The notes under the pieces are model-generated. The model was not told the origin of the DNA. It did not search any database and saw nothing but the letters and a program-made list of their open reading frames with translations. A stretch of 21,877 nucleotides of DNA from a virus, in the IMG/VR virus record IMGVR_UViG_3300025645_000525, positions 1 to 21,877 of that record; one strand, 5' to 3'. A program made the position numbers and the translations under genes. The stretch's first letter is position 1. Each line of letters begins with the position of its first letter. Below, in pieces: positions 14,301 through 21,333 of this stretch.

Positions 14301-16688
14301 CTACATGAAAGCTTGCATGCCCATATCGGGTTCGTTTTCAAAGTCTATAGGTAAACTATCGTTTTGCCTTTGACTTATAAGCTCGCTTTGCTGCGAAGCT
14401 TCCATTTTGCTACGAGTATCTTTGCGATCCTCAATAGCTTTTTCTTTTTGTTGCATGTTCTGAACCTCAAGTTGTTTTAGCTGCATATCAAACTGAAACT
14501 TAGTTTGCATCTCTTGAGCTTTTAATTGAGCTGCAATCTCCATTCTTTGAATCTCCATTTGATTCTTAGATTGTTCAAACTGAACATTCGCACCCATAAT
14601 AGCCTCTTGCTTTTGCACTTCAGCCATTGCTGTTTTCTCTGCTGTTTCAGCTTGAGAATCACCTTGAGCTTTGATGTTAGCTTGTTGATTAGCTTGGTCT
14701 TGTTTAGCCTTCGCTTTACGCTTAACCTTTAACATTTGATTAGCTAACTTGAGATTTTTAATCTGCCTTAAGTCTATAGCATCTTCTAAGTCAATACCAC
14801 CTTGGCCTAATGCAACTTGAATATTCTCTTCTAATTTAGCTTGCTCTTCGTCGTCTGGTTCTAATTCTAAGAATATACCAAAGTCATATAAGTTTAAATC
14901 AACAACTTGCTGTAATGTTTCAACATTAAAAGTTGATATAGAGTTCTTAAGTGATTCAGCTGTCAGCGGAAAATATAAAGCGTCTGCTATTTTAAGAGAA
15001 ACGTTTTCTGCTAGCTTTAGCGTGAGATATAAACTAGCTTGCTTGATATGTCTAGTTGCTACGTTAGATGCGTTAGCGGCCATCTTTTGAAGACCTACTA
15101 GTGAGTTTTTATCCTGTGAGCTTCCATCTCTAGCTTCATTTAATCCTGTTACGTCACGGATCATTTGTAAATAATATTGATACGTTTGTATAAGCGCTTG
15201 TATCTTACCTAGACCGCTAGAGCTATTAAGTTCTTGAATAGGTACTTTACCAGGATTCATATCACCATCTTGCGTCATTGATCTACCTACAATAGAACCA
15301 GTTTGGAAATACATGTTTAATGCTTCCGCTGGATTGTAATTAGTTCCATTACCAAGATCAACCTCAGCTAAACCATCCATATCTAAGTAGACACCGTCTG
15401 GTACCATTCTAGACATTACCTGTTGCAGTTTAAGATGTGTTAGTTGAATCATATCTGCAAATCCAACGCATTTACTTACAACAGATTCTATACGTCCCTT
15501 GTACATTCTAGGAGCACATATAGCGTAATTCATTTCAACCTTAGTTGTATCTGCCATTGGCCTAGACATATTCTCTGCTAGACTCCAGTCTAATATAGTG
15601 TTAGTTCCTAAAACTTTAGCTCCAGTGTATAAAACCTCTATTGATCTAGATACTCTTTCAAAGTTATCATTTTCAGGTGGATTAAAAGTGTCTGGCTTTT
15701 CCAAAGCTTTTAATAACCCTGAATCTGTTTGTTTTATTTTAAACACTTGATTGTGATACGTCTTGTATTCAAAGTACATTACCTGTACTGTGTTCTCATC
15801 GTAATTACCCCAACCAGTTACATATTGCCTGTTACCAGGTGTTTGTTGTATTTTTTTTAATTCTTCTTCTGATATACCAGGAAACTCTTTTTTAAGCTCT
15901 GGTATTGTTATAGACTTTACCTCGCCTACATAGTATATATCTTCAAAGTTTGGATCTTCTGTATACGAGTAAACCATATAAGCTGGATCTACGTAATCAA
16001 CAGTAATTCCTTCAGCTGTGTTAAAGTTAGTTTTACCAGCTGAGATACCTATAGTCGTAAGATCCATATTCAATCTTCGTCTAACAAGATCGTATTTGTT
16101 TTGAGCAAACACAGTTGATATAGCTTCTTCTTCTGCTATTTCAATTGATTGCTTATAACTAAGTTGCATGTGTAATTCCAACTCTTCCTTAGATCCTGGA
16201 ACTACAACTCCACTTGGCGATTGGTACAAATCAATACCTAACGTTTGTTTTAAACCGTCTAGATATTCTTTAGCAACCATGTCTTCTTGAAGCCTGCTAG
16301 CGTATTCAGTTCTTCTTTTAACTGAACTAGGATCTTGAGAATAAGCTTTAATGTCATAAGACTTTTGCGATATACCATTAACTACAATATCTACGAACTT
16401 AGATAAAATAGGTACAGGCTTCCAGTCTAAATTAAGATAAGACAAATCACCATTAATTGACAACTCATCTTTATATTTCTGCACAGGTTGTTCACCTCTA
16501 GCGTATAGTCTTAACGAATGAAAGTTATTCCAGTTTGTTAAGTATCTATTACCTCCAGTTCTGCCTTGGTCAAACCACTCATACTCGATAGCTTGAGCAA
16601 CTTGAGTTCCGTATTCCCAGCTAGCTTTTTCAGCATCGCTTACTACTTGGCTTGGAAAAGCGCTATTAGTGTTAGTGTATATACCCAT
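14301..16688 (-). CDS. Portal protein (crAss-like)
   Basis: The 795-aa protein begins directly after the TerL stop with no gap, the position and length expected for a crAss-like portal. The N-terminal half has portal-type clip/stem/wing features (YLNLDWKPVPILSKFVDIVV near residues 84-103, DVTGLNEARDGSSQDKNSLVGLQ near 520-545, the helical region before the crown). From about residue 654 to 775 there is a very Gln/Lys/Glu/Met-rich coiled coil (KQDQANQQANIKAQ, FQFDMQLKQLEVQNMQQKEK), then an acidic end. Portals form the dodecameric DNA channel at one capsid vertex and dock the terminase. The C-terminal coil probably forms a long internal barrel or contacts cargo (inference). The overall assignment is strong from context plus length. 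Confidence 0.83.
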   Translation of the reverse strand: MGIYTNTNSAFPSQVVSDAEKASWEYGTQVAQAIEYEWFDQGRTGGNRYLTNWNNFHSLRLYARGEQPVQKYKDELSINGDLSYLNLDWKPVPILSKFVDIVVNGISQKSYDIKAYSQDPSSVKRRTEYASRLQEDMVAKEYLDGLKQTLGIDLYQSPSGVVVPGSKEELELHMQLSYKQSIEIAEEEAISTVFAQNKYDLVRRRLNMDLTTIGISAGKTNFNTAEGITVDYVDPAYMVYSYTEDPNFEDIYYVGEVKSITIPELKKEFPGISEEELKKIQQTPGNRQYVTGWGNYDENTVQVMYFEYKTYHNQVFKIKQTDSGLLKALEKPDTFNPPENDNFERVSRSIEVLYTGAKVLGTNTILDWSLAENMSRPMADTTKVEMNYAICAPRMYKGRIESVVSKCVGFADMIQLTHLKLQQVMSRMVPDGVYLDMDGLAEVDLGNGTNYNPAEALNMYFQTGSIVGRSMTQDGDMNPGKVPIQELNSSSGLGKIQALIQTYQYYLQMIRDVTGLNEARDGSSQDKNSLVGLQKMAANASNVATRHIKQASLYLTLKLAENVSLKIADALYFPLTAESLKNSISTFNVETLQQVVDLNLYDFGIFLELEPDDEEQAKLEENIQVALGQGGIDLEDAIDLRQIKNLKLANQMLKVKRKAKAKQDQANQQANIKAQGDSQAETAEKTAMAEVQKQEAIMGANVQFEQSKNQMEIQRMEIAAQLKAQEMQTKFQFDMQLKQLEVQNMQQKEKAIEDRKDTRSKMEASQQSELISQRQNDSLPIDFENEPDMGMQAFM

Positions 16689-18899
16689 TTAACTTATAAT
16701 TTTTGAATTGACCCCTTTGTTGTCATATTTTTTAATACCTAAATTTACAGACTCTCTTATAACCGGATTAGACGGAGCATATCTGTGTTTATTGCAAGCC
16801 ATTAAAGCTAGGCCAGAACTAATAGAAGCATCGTGCTTTGTTCTGTTGTTTATATTAAATTTAGCCCAGTCTTCTAATGTTCTTTGAAAAAACATATCAC
16901 CATACCCAGTTTCTTTTAAACCAACGTATGATTCTATATATGTTTCAATAGCTGCCGCGTGAGCTTGCTTTATATCTTCACTTGAATTTGGTATTCCACC
17001 AAGTTCTCTTTCTGTTACTGATAATTTATTATATTTTTTATCTGGCCTGTTTATAGAAAAATTTCTATAACCTCTTCTTTTAAAATGGTATAATAATCTA
17101 GGTTTATTATTCTCTGCTAGTATCGGCATACCGTAAAACACGCAAGCCATTAATACGTCTTCAAAAAATATTTCAGCGGTTTGTGGTCTAGCAATGTATT
17201 CTAAAAAGAAATGATTTGGAGGCACGTCCTCCATTGAAAACTTAGTTAAACCATGCAAAGATCCATTAGATCCTCTTTTGTCAACTGTACCTGATATATC
17301 ATAACTGTCACAACCAAAGGCTCCGCAGTGTTCGTTTCCCGGATATTTATACCCACTCTTTATTATTACACGATTTTGCAAGTTTGCAGGTGGAACCCAA
17401 GAAATTCTGAACCTTCCGTTTTTATTAGGCATAAATGTAACTTTAGAGTCTTTAACACCGTTCTCCCATTGAAAACTTCCTTGTGTAACTGATATTGAGT
17501 TTTTAAGATCTTCATTAAAATCTATTTGCTCGTATATTTTTGTTAAATTAAATAAAGATTCTTTAGACTCATCTCTAAAAGCGTGCTTTGTTGTACGCGG
17601 GAATTGTCTGTAGAATTCATTTAAACCATCTTGATCTTGCTTTAATCCTTCGACTTCATTCTCCCAGTACTCCACAACACCTTGAACTATAGTATCGCCT
17701 AAAGGTCCTTTTAACTCTTCTTTTGGAGTGTCGAATACAGGAAAGCCATAAGTGTCAATGTAACCCTCGTAGTTCCATTCCATAGGTATGAACAAACTAT
17801 AGAGTCCTGAGCGAGTCTGTCCATTGGCATTTCTTTGCGTAACATCTGAATCATTGTAAAGTTTTTTAAAGTTGTCTCCTCCTTTATCTAAAGCGTTTGA
17901 GGTTGAACCCATCATACACTTGCCTATAATTCTTGAACCTAACCTTAAACAAGTTCGAGTTACCCTCCAGTTGTTTAATATATTTGTAGGTCTTTCCCAC
18001 TTTCCACTTTCATCGTGTACTAGTAGTTTTAATTTCTCACCGTCATACGAGTTATCACCTGTGTTTTTCCAGTCGATCGTGGTGTCGAGACCGGTAATTT
18101 CTTGAAGCTTTTCGTTGGAGTCAAGCTTACGTCTTGTGAATTTAGACGCTGGTACTCTGTACGCGAGCTCTGTCTTCGGGCGATCCATTCCATCCTGGAT
18201 TGGTTTGAAGAAGAATGGATAGTTGACTGATATTGGGACAACTTTGTCAGTAAACATTTTCTTTGCATCGGGTCCAGATTTCGAGAGTATACCAAAGCGA
18301 GCATCTGTAGATATTGTTGCTTGGTTAACTGTCTCCCCGCTTGCCATGAACGAAAAACCGGATCTTCTGTTCTTAAGGTAGCACATCCCATAGCTACGCG
18401 TGTCGGCTTTACAAGCTTCCCAGAATATGTAGAATAATCTGTTTGATTCCCTAAAGTCTGGTTGCCCGACGTCAATCTTACTCCACTGCAAGTACATGTA
18501 GTTAGTGCCAGTAATATAAGTAGGCTTGTCTTTGTTAATAAACCAAAAACCCTCTTCGCGACGCGTGAATTCTTTATCAATGTAATCATACCACTTTTCT
18601 TTAAAATCTAACGGGTATTCTTCCCAGTCAAATACAGATTTAATTTTATTTAATTCTTTTGGGTATTCTGAATGAGACCATTTGTTATCTTCAAAGTTAA
18701 CAACGTCATTTTCTTTTGGTAAAGCTATTACAAGATCTTGTATCTCATATATCTCACCTATCTCGCCGGTTTTACTTATAACTATTAAGTCGTGTTCTTT
18801 GTTGTACCCATATTCCCACTTCTTATACCTATTCATTCTTTTAAGAACTTTAGGCTTTACGTGGTCTTTTAATACTTTATATAAAGTTTGCTCGTACAT
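16689..18899 (-). CDS. terL: Terminase large subunit (packaging ATPase and nuclease)
   Basis: The 736-aa protein couples ATP hydrolysis to DNA translocation and cuts concatemers. The ATPase domain shows a Walker A-like loop at residues 177-186 (NRRSGFSFMA, without the classical GK), Walker B at about 291-297 (KLLVHDE, Asp296 and Glu297) and a coupling motif GSTSNA (331-336). The C-terminal RuvC-like nuclease has its likely metal ligands in GAFGCDSYD (Asp531), ILAENN (Glu597) and NNRTKHDASIS (Asp690). The length fits crAss-like TerL. The ATG overlaps the stop of the 91-aa gene (TAATG), and the portal gene starts immediately after its own TAA. Codons for about residues 100-280 are much richer in GC than the rest of the gene (see findings). 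Assignment is firm. Confidence 0.93.
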   Translation of the reverse strand: MYEQTLYKVLKDHVKPKVLKRMNRYKKWEYGYNKEHDLIVISKTGEIGEIYEIQDLVIALPKENDVVNFEDNKWSHSEYPKELNKIKSVFDWEEYPLDFKEKWYDYIDKEFTRREEGFWFINKDKPTYITGTNYMYLQWSKIDVGQPDFRESNRLFYIFWEACKADTRSYGMCYLKNRRSGFSFMASGETVNQATISTDARFGILSKSGPDAKKMFTDKVVPISVNYPFFFKPIQDGMDRPKTELAYRVPASKFTRRKLDSNEKLQEITGLDTTIDWKNTGDNSYDGEKLKLLVHDESGKWERPTNILNNWRVTRTCLRLGSRIIGKCMMGSTSNALDKGGDNFKKLYNDSDVTQRNANGQTRSGLYSLFIPMEWNYEGYIDTYGFPVFDTPKEELKGPLGDTIVQGVVEYWENEVEGLKQDQDGLNEFYRQFPRTTKHAFRDESKESLFNLTKIYEQIDFNEDLKNSISVTQGSFQWENGVKDSKVTFMPNKNGRFRISWVPPANLQNRVIIKSGYKYPGNEHCGAFGCDSYDISGTVDKRGSNGSLHGLTKFSMEDVPPNHFFLEYIARPQTAEIFFEDVLMACVFYGMPILAENNKPRLLYHFKRRGYRNFSINRPDKKYNKLSVTERELGGIPNSSEDIKQAHAAAIETYIESYVGLKETGYGDMFFQRTLEDWAKFNINNRTKHDASISSGLALMACNKHRYAPSNPVIRESVNLGIKKYDNKGVNSKIIS

Positions 18900-19174
18900 T
18901 ATTTAGATCTCCCTTCTGCAAATCCTCTAAAAGACTTTTCCTCTTTTACTTCTACAGGTTTTTCGTTTAACAAGTTCTCTTCAGCTTCTATTCTACTCAA
19001 TATTTCAAAAGCATCGAATATAGCTAGTTTCTTTGTAGCTGCAGCGTTTTTTAATCTATCCGCCGTGATATCATCTCCTGAATCAACAATAGCTTCTTTA
19101 GCTACTTTGATTAACTCCTGAACTGCTACTTGCCCAGCTTGGATTATATTCAACTTCGTTTCCTTGGTGTTCAT
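18899..19174 (-). CDS. Candidate small terminase / terminase-associated protein
   Basis: The 91-aa protein is mostly helical. It has an N-terminal helix (NIIQAGQVAVQELIKVAKEA), then DDITADRLKNAAATKKLAIF and DAFEILSRIEAEEN, and a short basic tail (FRGFAEGRSK). Position, size and helical content fit a small terminase subunit, which recognises phage DNA and stimulates TerL. I cannot point to a certain helix-turn-helix, and crAss-like small terminases are poorly defined, so this is inference. Its stop shares a base with the TerL ATG (TAATG), implying coupled synthesis. The first 25 codons overlap the end of the preceding co-chaperonin-like gene in another frame. The only other conventional start would be a TTG at codon 8, which still overlaps, so the ATG is preferred. 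Confidence 0.6.
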   Translation of the reverse strand: MNTKETKLNIIQAGQVAVQELIKVAKEAIVDSGDDITADRLKNAAATKKLAIFDAFEILSRIEAEENLLNEKPVEVKEEKSFRGFAEGRSK

Positions 19175-19724
19175 ATTTAATTACAATATCATTAGATTTC
19201 ATACAGTATAATCGCTTTCCGTCAACTAAAAATTCCCATTCTCCGTTTGGCGTGTAGCCAACTAGATCTCCTGAGTTAATCCCTAGTGCATTTAAGGAGC
19301 TATTGTCATATTTTAATATACCAACAAGGCTCTTCTCTTTATCCAGCGTTAGGGATTCTGTATTTTTTATAGGTGAAATAAAACATCTGTTTCCAAAAGC
19401 TTTCCAATCACCACCTTTATTATATAAGTAGATTTGATCTACTGCACAGAAATATAGATCATCTTTGAACCAAGATCTACTTTTCTTTTTTTCTCCTTTC
19501 ATGTCATAGAATACTCTAAACACGTTTTGGTGTATAACAATTATATCACCAACATCAATACCAGTATTTACAGCTTTAGGTGTTTGTATAACTTTAGCTA
19601 ATCTATTTACAAATTTAAAGTCTTCAATTTTTGAATTTAAAACTAACTCTTTGCCACCTATTTTAATTGTATTACTGTATTTTTCACCTAATGGCTCTAC
19701 TATAAAGTCGTATAACCCTTTCAA
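19098..19724 (-). CDS. Tandem GroES-like co-chaperonin
   Basis: The 208-aa protein appears to hold two Cpn10/GroES-type beta-barrels. The first (residues about 3-101) reads LYDFIVEPLGEKY, a loop with GGKELVLNS that resembles the GroES mobile loop and its hydrophobic IVL tripeptide, then LAKVIQTP...GIDVGDIIVIHQN and, after a charged insert (78-87), DDLYFCAVDQIYLYN. The second (about 109-186) reads GNRCFISPIK, LVGILKYDN, LGINSGDLVGYTPN, FLVDGKRLYCMKSNDIVIKYE. Each ends in the [D]-[Q/N]-x-I element typical of GroES. Phage co-chaperonins (T4 gp31 and others) replace host GroES to fold capsid protein. A Ser-rich tail (about 187-208) overlaps the next gene. The start overlaps the upstream stop by 4 nt (ATGA). 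The fold is read by eye; moderately confident. Confidence 0.68.
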   Translation of the reverse strand: MKGLYDFIVEPLGEKYSNTIKIGGKELVLNSKIEDFKFVNRLAKVIQTPKAVNTGIDVGDIIVIHQNVFRVFYDMKGEKKKSRSWFKDDLYFCAVDQIYLYNKGGDWKAFGNRCFISPIKNTESLTLDKEKSLVGILKYDNSSLNALGINSGDLVGYTPNGEWEFLVDGKRLYCMKSNDIVIKYEHQGNEVEYNPSWASSSSGVNQSS

Positions 19725-19948
19725 TACTCTAAGTCATATTCAACAGATATTGCCATGTGAGAATTAAACTTCTTCCATGGCATTACCTCGTTGTTTTTCT
19801 TAATGTGAATATTGTAAGAGTTATCTAATTCATCAAAAAGTATATGTGAGATTTCATGACCTCCATAAACTTGTTGACCTACAGAGTAATGCATTGCATC
19901 ATTCTTGTAATCAGAACCAATACTTATTTTTCTTACAATAGAAGACAT
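19721..19948 (-). CDS. Unrecognised 75-aa protein
   Basis: This small mixed alpha/beta protein has two His-containing segments (DAMHYSVGQQVYGGHEISHI) and a C-terminal strand run (YNIHIKKNNEVMPWKKF...MAISVEYDLEY). It has no signal peptide or membrane segment. The H-x3-H element (GHEISHI) could suggest metal binding, but the protein is too short to support an enzymatic call. The gene starts 1 nt after the coiled-coil gene and overlaps the co-chaperonin-like gene by ATGA, so it is made in the same translational relay. I cannot name a family; a beta-rich adaptor or partner of the co-chaperonin is a guess. Confidence 0.65.
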   Translation of the reverse strand: MSSIVRKISIGSDYKNDAMHYSVGQQVYGGHEISHILFDELDNSYNIHIKKNNEVMPWKKFNSHMAISVEYDLEY

Positions 19949-19949
19949 C

Positions 19950-20198
19950 CTAAGCTTTTGTAAGTTTAGAGTCTTTTTCTACTTCAGTATATTCTCCAGT
20001 CGTTAGGTCGATATCAATAGCTCCATACTCTTTTTCGAGTTCAACTTTTAAATCTTCTACAACTTTATTAGCGTCTGCTACTTGATGTAATAGACTATGT
20101 TTTTGAGACTCTAAAATACCTATTTGATTAACTATTGTCATTAATTCTTTTTGACCTTCGGTAATACTTTTTAATTGTTCGTCTGTAATTTTACTCAT
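19950..20198 (-). CDS. Small coiled-coil protein
   Basis: The 82-aa protein is almost wholly helical, with heptad-like hydrophobic spacing from about residue 7 to 60 (ITEGQKELMTIVNQIGILES; LHQVADANKVVEDLKVELEK), followed by a polar tail (AIDIDLTTGEYTEVEKDSKL). Short coiled-coil proteins with a final strand of this type are common in marine phage structural regions, but I know no defined role. It begins an overlapping run of four genes (82, 75, 208 and 91 aa) that leads into TerL, so it may act in assembly. It sits 47 nt after the 96-aa gene, behind an A/T-only leader containing TAAACAATTAAAT. Confidence 0.68.
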   Translation of the reverse strand: MSKITDEQLKSITEGQKELMTIVNQIGILESQKHSLLHQVADANKVVEDLKVELEKEYGAIDIDLTTGEYTEVEKDSKLTKA

Positions 20199-20245
20199 TT
20201 TATTTGATTTAATTGTTTATAATAATATAGTTACTTGATTTTTAA

Positions 20246-20536
20246 CTATTTTAACGCAACCATATCTGCTGGGCCAGAAAGAATATAATCAAACGCTACT
20301 GGTAAAATCGTTCCAGCAGGAACAGCATTAAATGTTACAGCGACTGTTGCGCCAGATAATATGCCTACGATATTCCCACCTGTACCAGAATATATTGAAG
20401 AACCTGTTAAGTTAGTACCTAAAGTTCCAGATTGGTTTTCAAACTCCCAAGCAGAGGTTGGTGTTATGGTTGCCGTTCCACCGCCGATAGCTAGTGCTTT
20501 GCCTACAAGACCATATGTTATTCCGAATGTTCCCAT
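20246..20536 (-). CDS. Small Gly/Thr-rich beta protein, possibly decoration or fibre-associated
   Basis: The 96-aa product is rich in Gly, Thr, Ser, Ala and Val and low in charge (ALAIGGGTATITPTSAWEFE; GSSIYSGTGGNIVGILSGAT; VPAGTILPVAFDYILSGPAD). This suggests a compact beta-sandwich. It has no signal peptide. Such proteins in phage late regions are often capsid decoration or minor virion proteins, but I recognise no family. It is placed 5 nt after the holin-like gene and starts behind an A-rich leader (ATAAATAAAAAAAATG). The gene is likely real because it fits tightly into the operon and has clear beta-strand periodicity. Confidence 0.62.
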   Translation of the reverse strand: MGTFGITYGLVGKALAIGGGTATITPTSAWEFENQSGTLGTNLTGSSIYSGTGGNIVGILSGATVAVTFNAVPAGTILPVAFDYILSGPADMVALK

Positions 20537-20541
20537 TTTTT

Positions 20542-20940
20542 TTATTTATTGTTTGTTATTGATTTTGCTTTCTCCCAAGTTCTACCTACAAAATAAGCTC
20601 CGTAAACGGTTACTAGCAATGTTTGAAAAATTGGTATATATTCTTTAGCTAACGCAAACTCACCAATGTTGCCATCAAAAAAAGCTAGAGACGTAAAGAT
20701 TACAGTTAGATATATTAATATAAAAGGTCTAATGTTTTTACTTAAAAAACTATCAGATTTCATATCTGCTTCCCAACGCCTACTAACTTCTACTTGAGCC
20801 TTAGTATCTGCGTCTTCTAATATCTGCTGTATTTGTTTCTTTACTTCTAACCTTTCTTCTTCGGTTGTAGTAAGCTTGTCGATGACGTTACCAATCTCTT
20901 TGATAACGCCACCTGATAGCCATTGAATTATTTTTTTCAT
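20542..20940 (-). CDS. Holin-like membrane protein (3-TM / GTA holin type)
   Basis: The 132-aa protein has an amphipathic N-terminal helix (1-22), a charged coiled-coil segment (25-62; TTTEEERLEVKKQIQQILED), and the RRWEADMKSDSFLSKNIRP block (54-72) that marks the family I know as 3-TM holins for gene-transfer release. Two hydrophobic helices follow (about 72-88 and 102-119) and a short basic tail. Holins oligomerise in the inner membrane and time lysis by releasing or activating an endolysin. No endolysin is visible in this window, so its partner must lie elsewhere. It is flanked by the secreted 113-aa gene (0 nt apart) and the 96-aa gene. Confidence 0.78.
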   Translation of the reverse strand: MKKIIQWLSGGVIKEIGNVIDKLTTTEEERLEVKKQIQQILEDADTKAQVEVSRRWEADMKSDSFLSKNIRPFILIYLTVIFTSLAFFDGNIGEFALAKEYIPIFQTLLVTVYGAYFVGRTWEKAKSITNNK

Positions 20941-21282
20941 TTATTCTTTTTTCATAATTACAGTACTGTTTTCATCTCCTGTAAAAACACATTGTAAAGT
21001 ATCTTCATCTATAACAGTGTAAGACATTCCAACAGTATAGCCATTTCTAGGATTATATATTGAAGTCGTCATTGTAGTGTCTGTTTGAGTTAATATAACT
21101 TCGTTTAACGTACCGTTTGATTTAAAACTATAATTAATAATTCTAACTACAGCATAGTCACTAGCTAAAATTACTGTTTTATATGTTGAACCTTCCATAA
21201 CCCAAACACCTTCAAATGCTTCTTGAGCTTTAGAAGTTAGTACTGTAAAAAATAAAGTTAATGTAATAAGTAATTTTTTCAT
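20941..21282 (-). CDS. Small secreted protein with Bacteroidetes-type signal peptide
   Basis: The 113-aa precursor starts MKKLLITLTLFFTVLTSKAQ, a clear signal peptide with cleavage most likely after KA or KAQ, as is typical of flavobacterial exported proteins; there is no lipobox. The mature part (about 93 aa) is a beta-strand-rich lipocalin-like or YtfJ-like small domain (FEGVWVMEGSTYKTVILA; VIDEDTLQCVFTGDENSTVI). The form FEG.W...GSTYKTV resembles small lipocalin-like stress proteins of Bacteroidetes, so it may be host-derived. It ends directly at the holin gene, so it could act in the periplasm at lysis or alter the host envelope (inference). A 14-bp palindrome lies just upstream. Confidence 0.7.
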   Translation of the reverse strand: MKKLLITLTLFFTVLTSKAQEAFEGVWVMEGSTYKTVILASDYAVVRIINYSFKSNGTLNEVILTQTDTTMTTSIYNPRNGYTVGMSYTVIDEDTLQCVFTGDENSTVIMKKE

Positions 21283-21299
21283 AATATTAAATTTAATTG

Positions 21300-21313
21300 T
21301 TATAATATTATAA
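21300..21313. promoter_or_regulatory. 14-bp perfect palindrome upstream of secreted-protein gene
   Basis: TTATAATATTATAA reads the same on both strands and lies 17 nt before the ATG at 21282, inside a 51-nt A/T-only gap, the first real gap in this gene cluster. It contains a TATAAT-like core on both strands. It may be a promoter or an operator; AT richness makes chance palindromes likely. Confidence 0.3.
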
Positions 21314-21333
21314 TTACATATAATTAGTAACGT

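Noticed and set aside
18029-18589. 186-codon same-strand open frame within terL, starting with a hydrophobic, lipoprotein-like N-terminus
   Set aside because: It lies fully inside terL in another frame, in the stretch of raised GC that removes chance stops. The predicted protein is rich in Ser, Arg, Gln and Thr with no domain, and no leader is evident. Kept only as part of the GC-island finding.
19721-19948. Metalloprotease reading of GHEISHI in the 75-aa protein
   Set aside because: The HExxH-like look is real (HEISH), but the protein is only 75 aa and lacks a third ligand and a surrounding helical fold; similar motifs arise by chance.
20361-20648. 95-codon plus-strand frame opposite the holin-like and 96-aa genes
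   Set aside because: Antisense shadow: it spans two well-supported genes and their junction, and its protein is Pro/Val-rich in the way expected from reading codons backwards.
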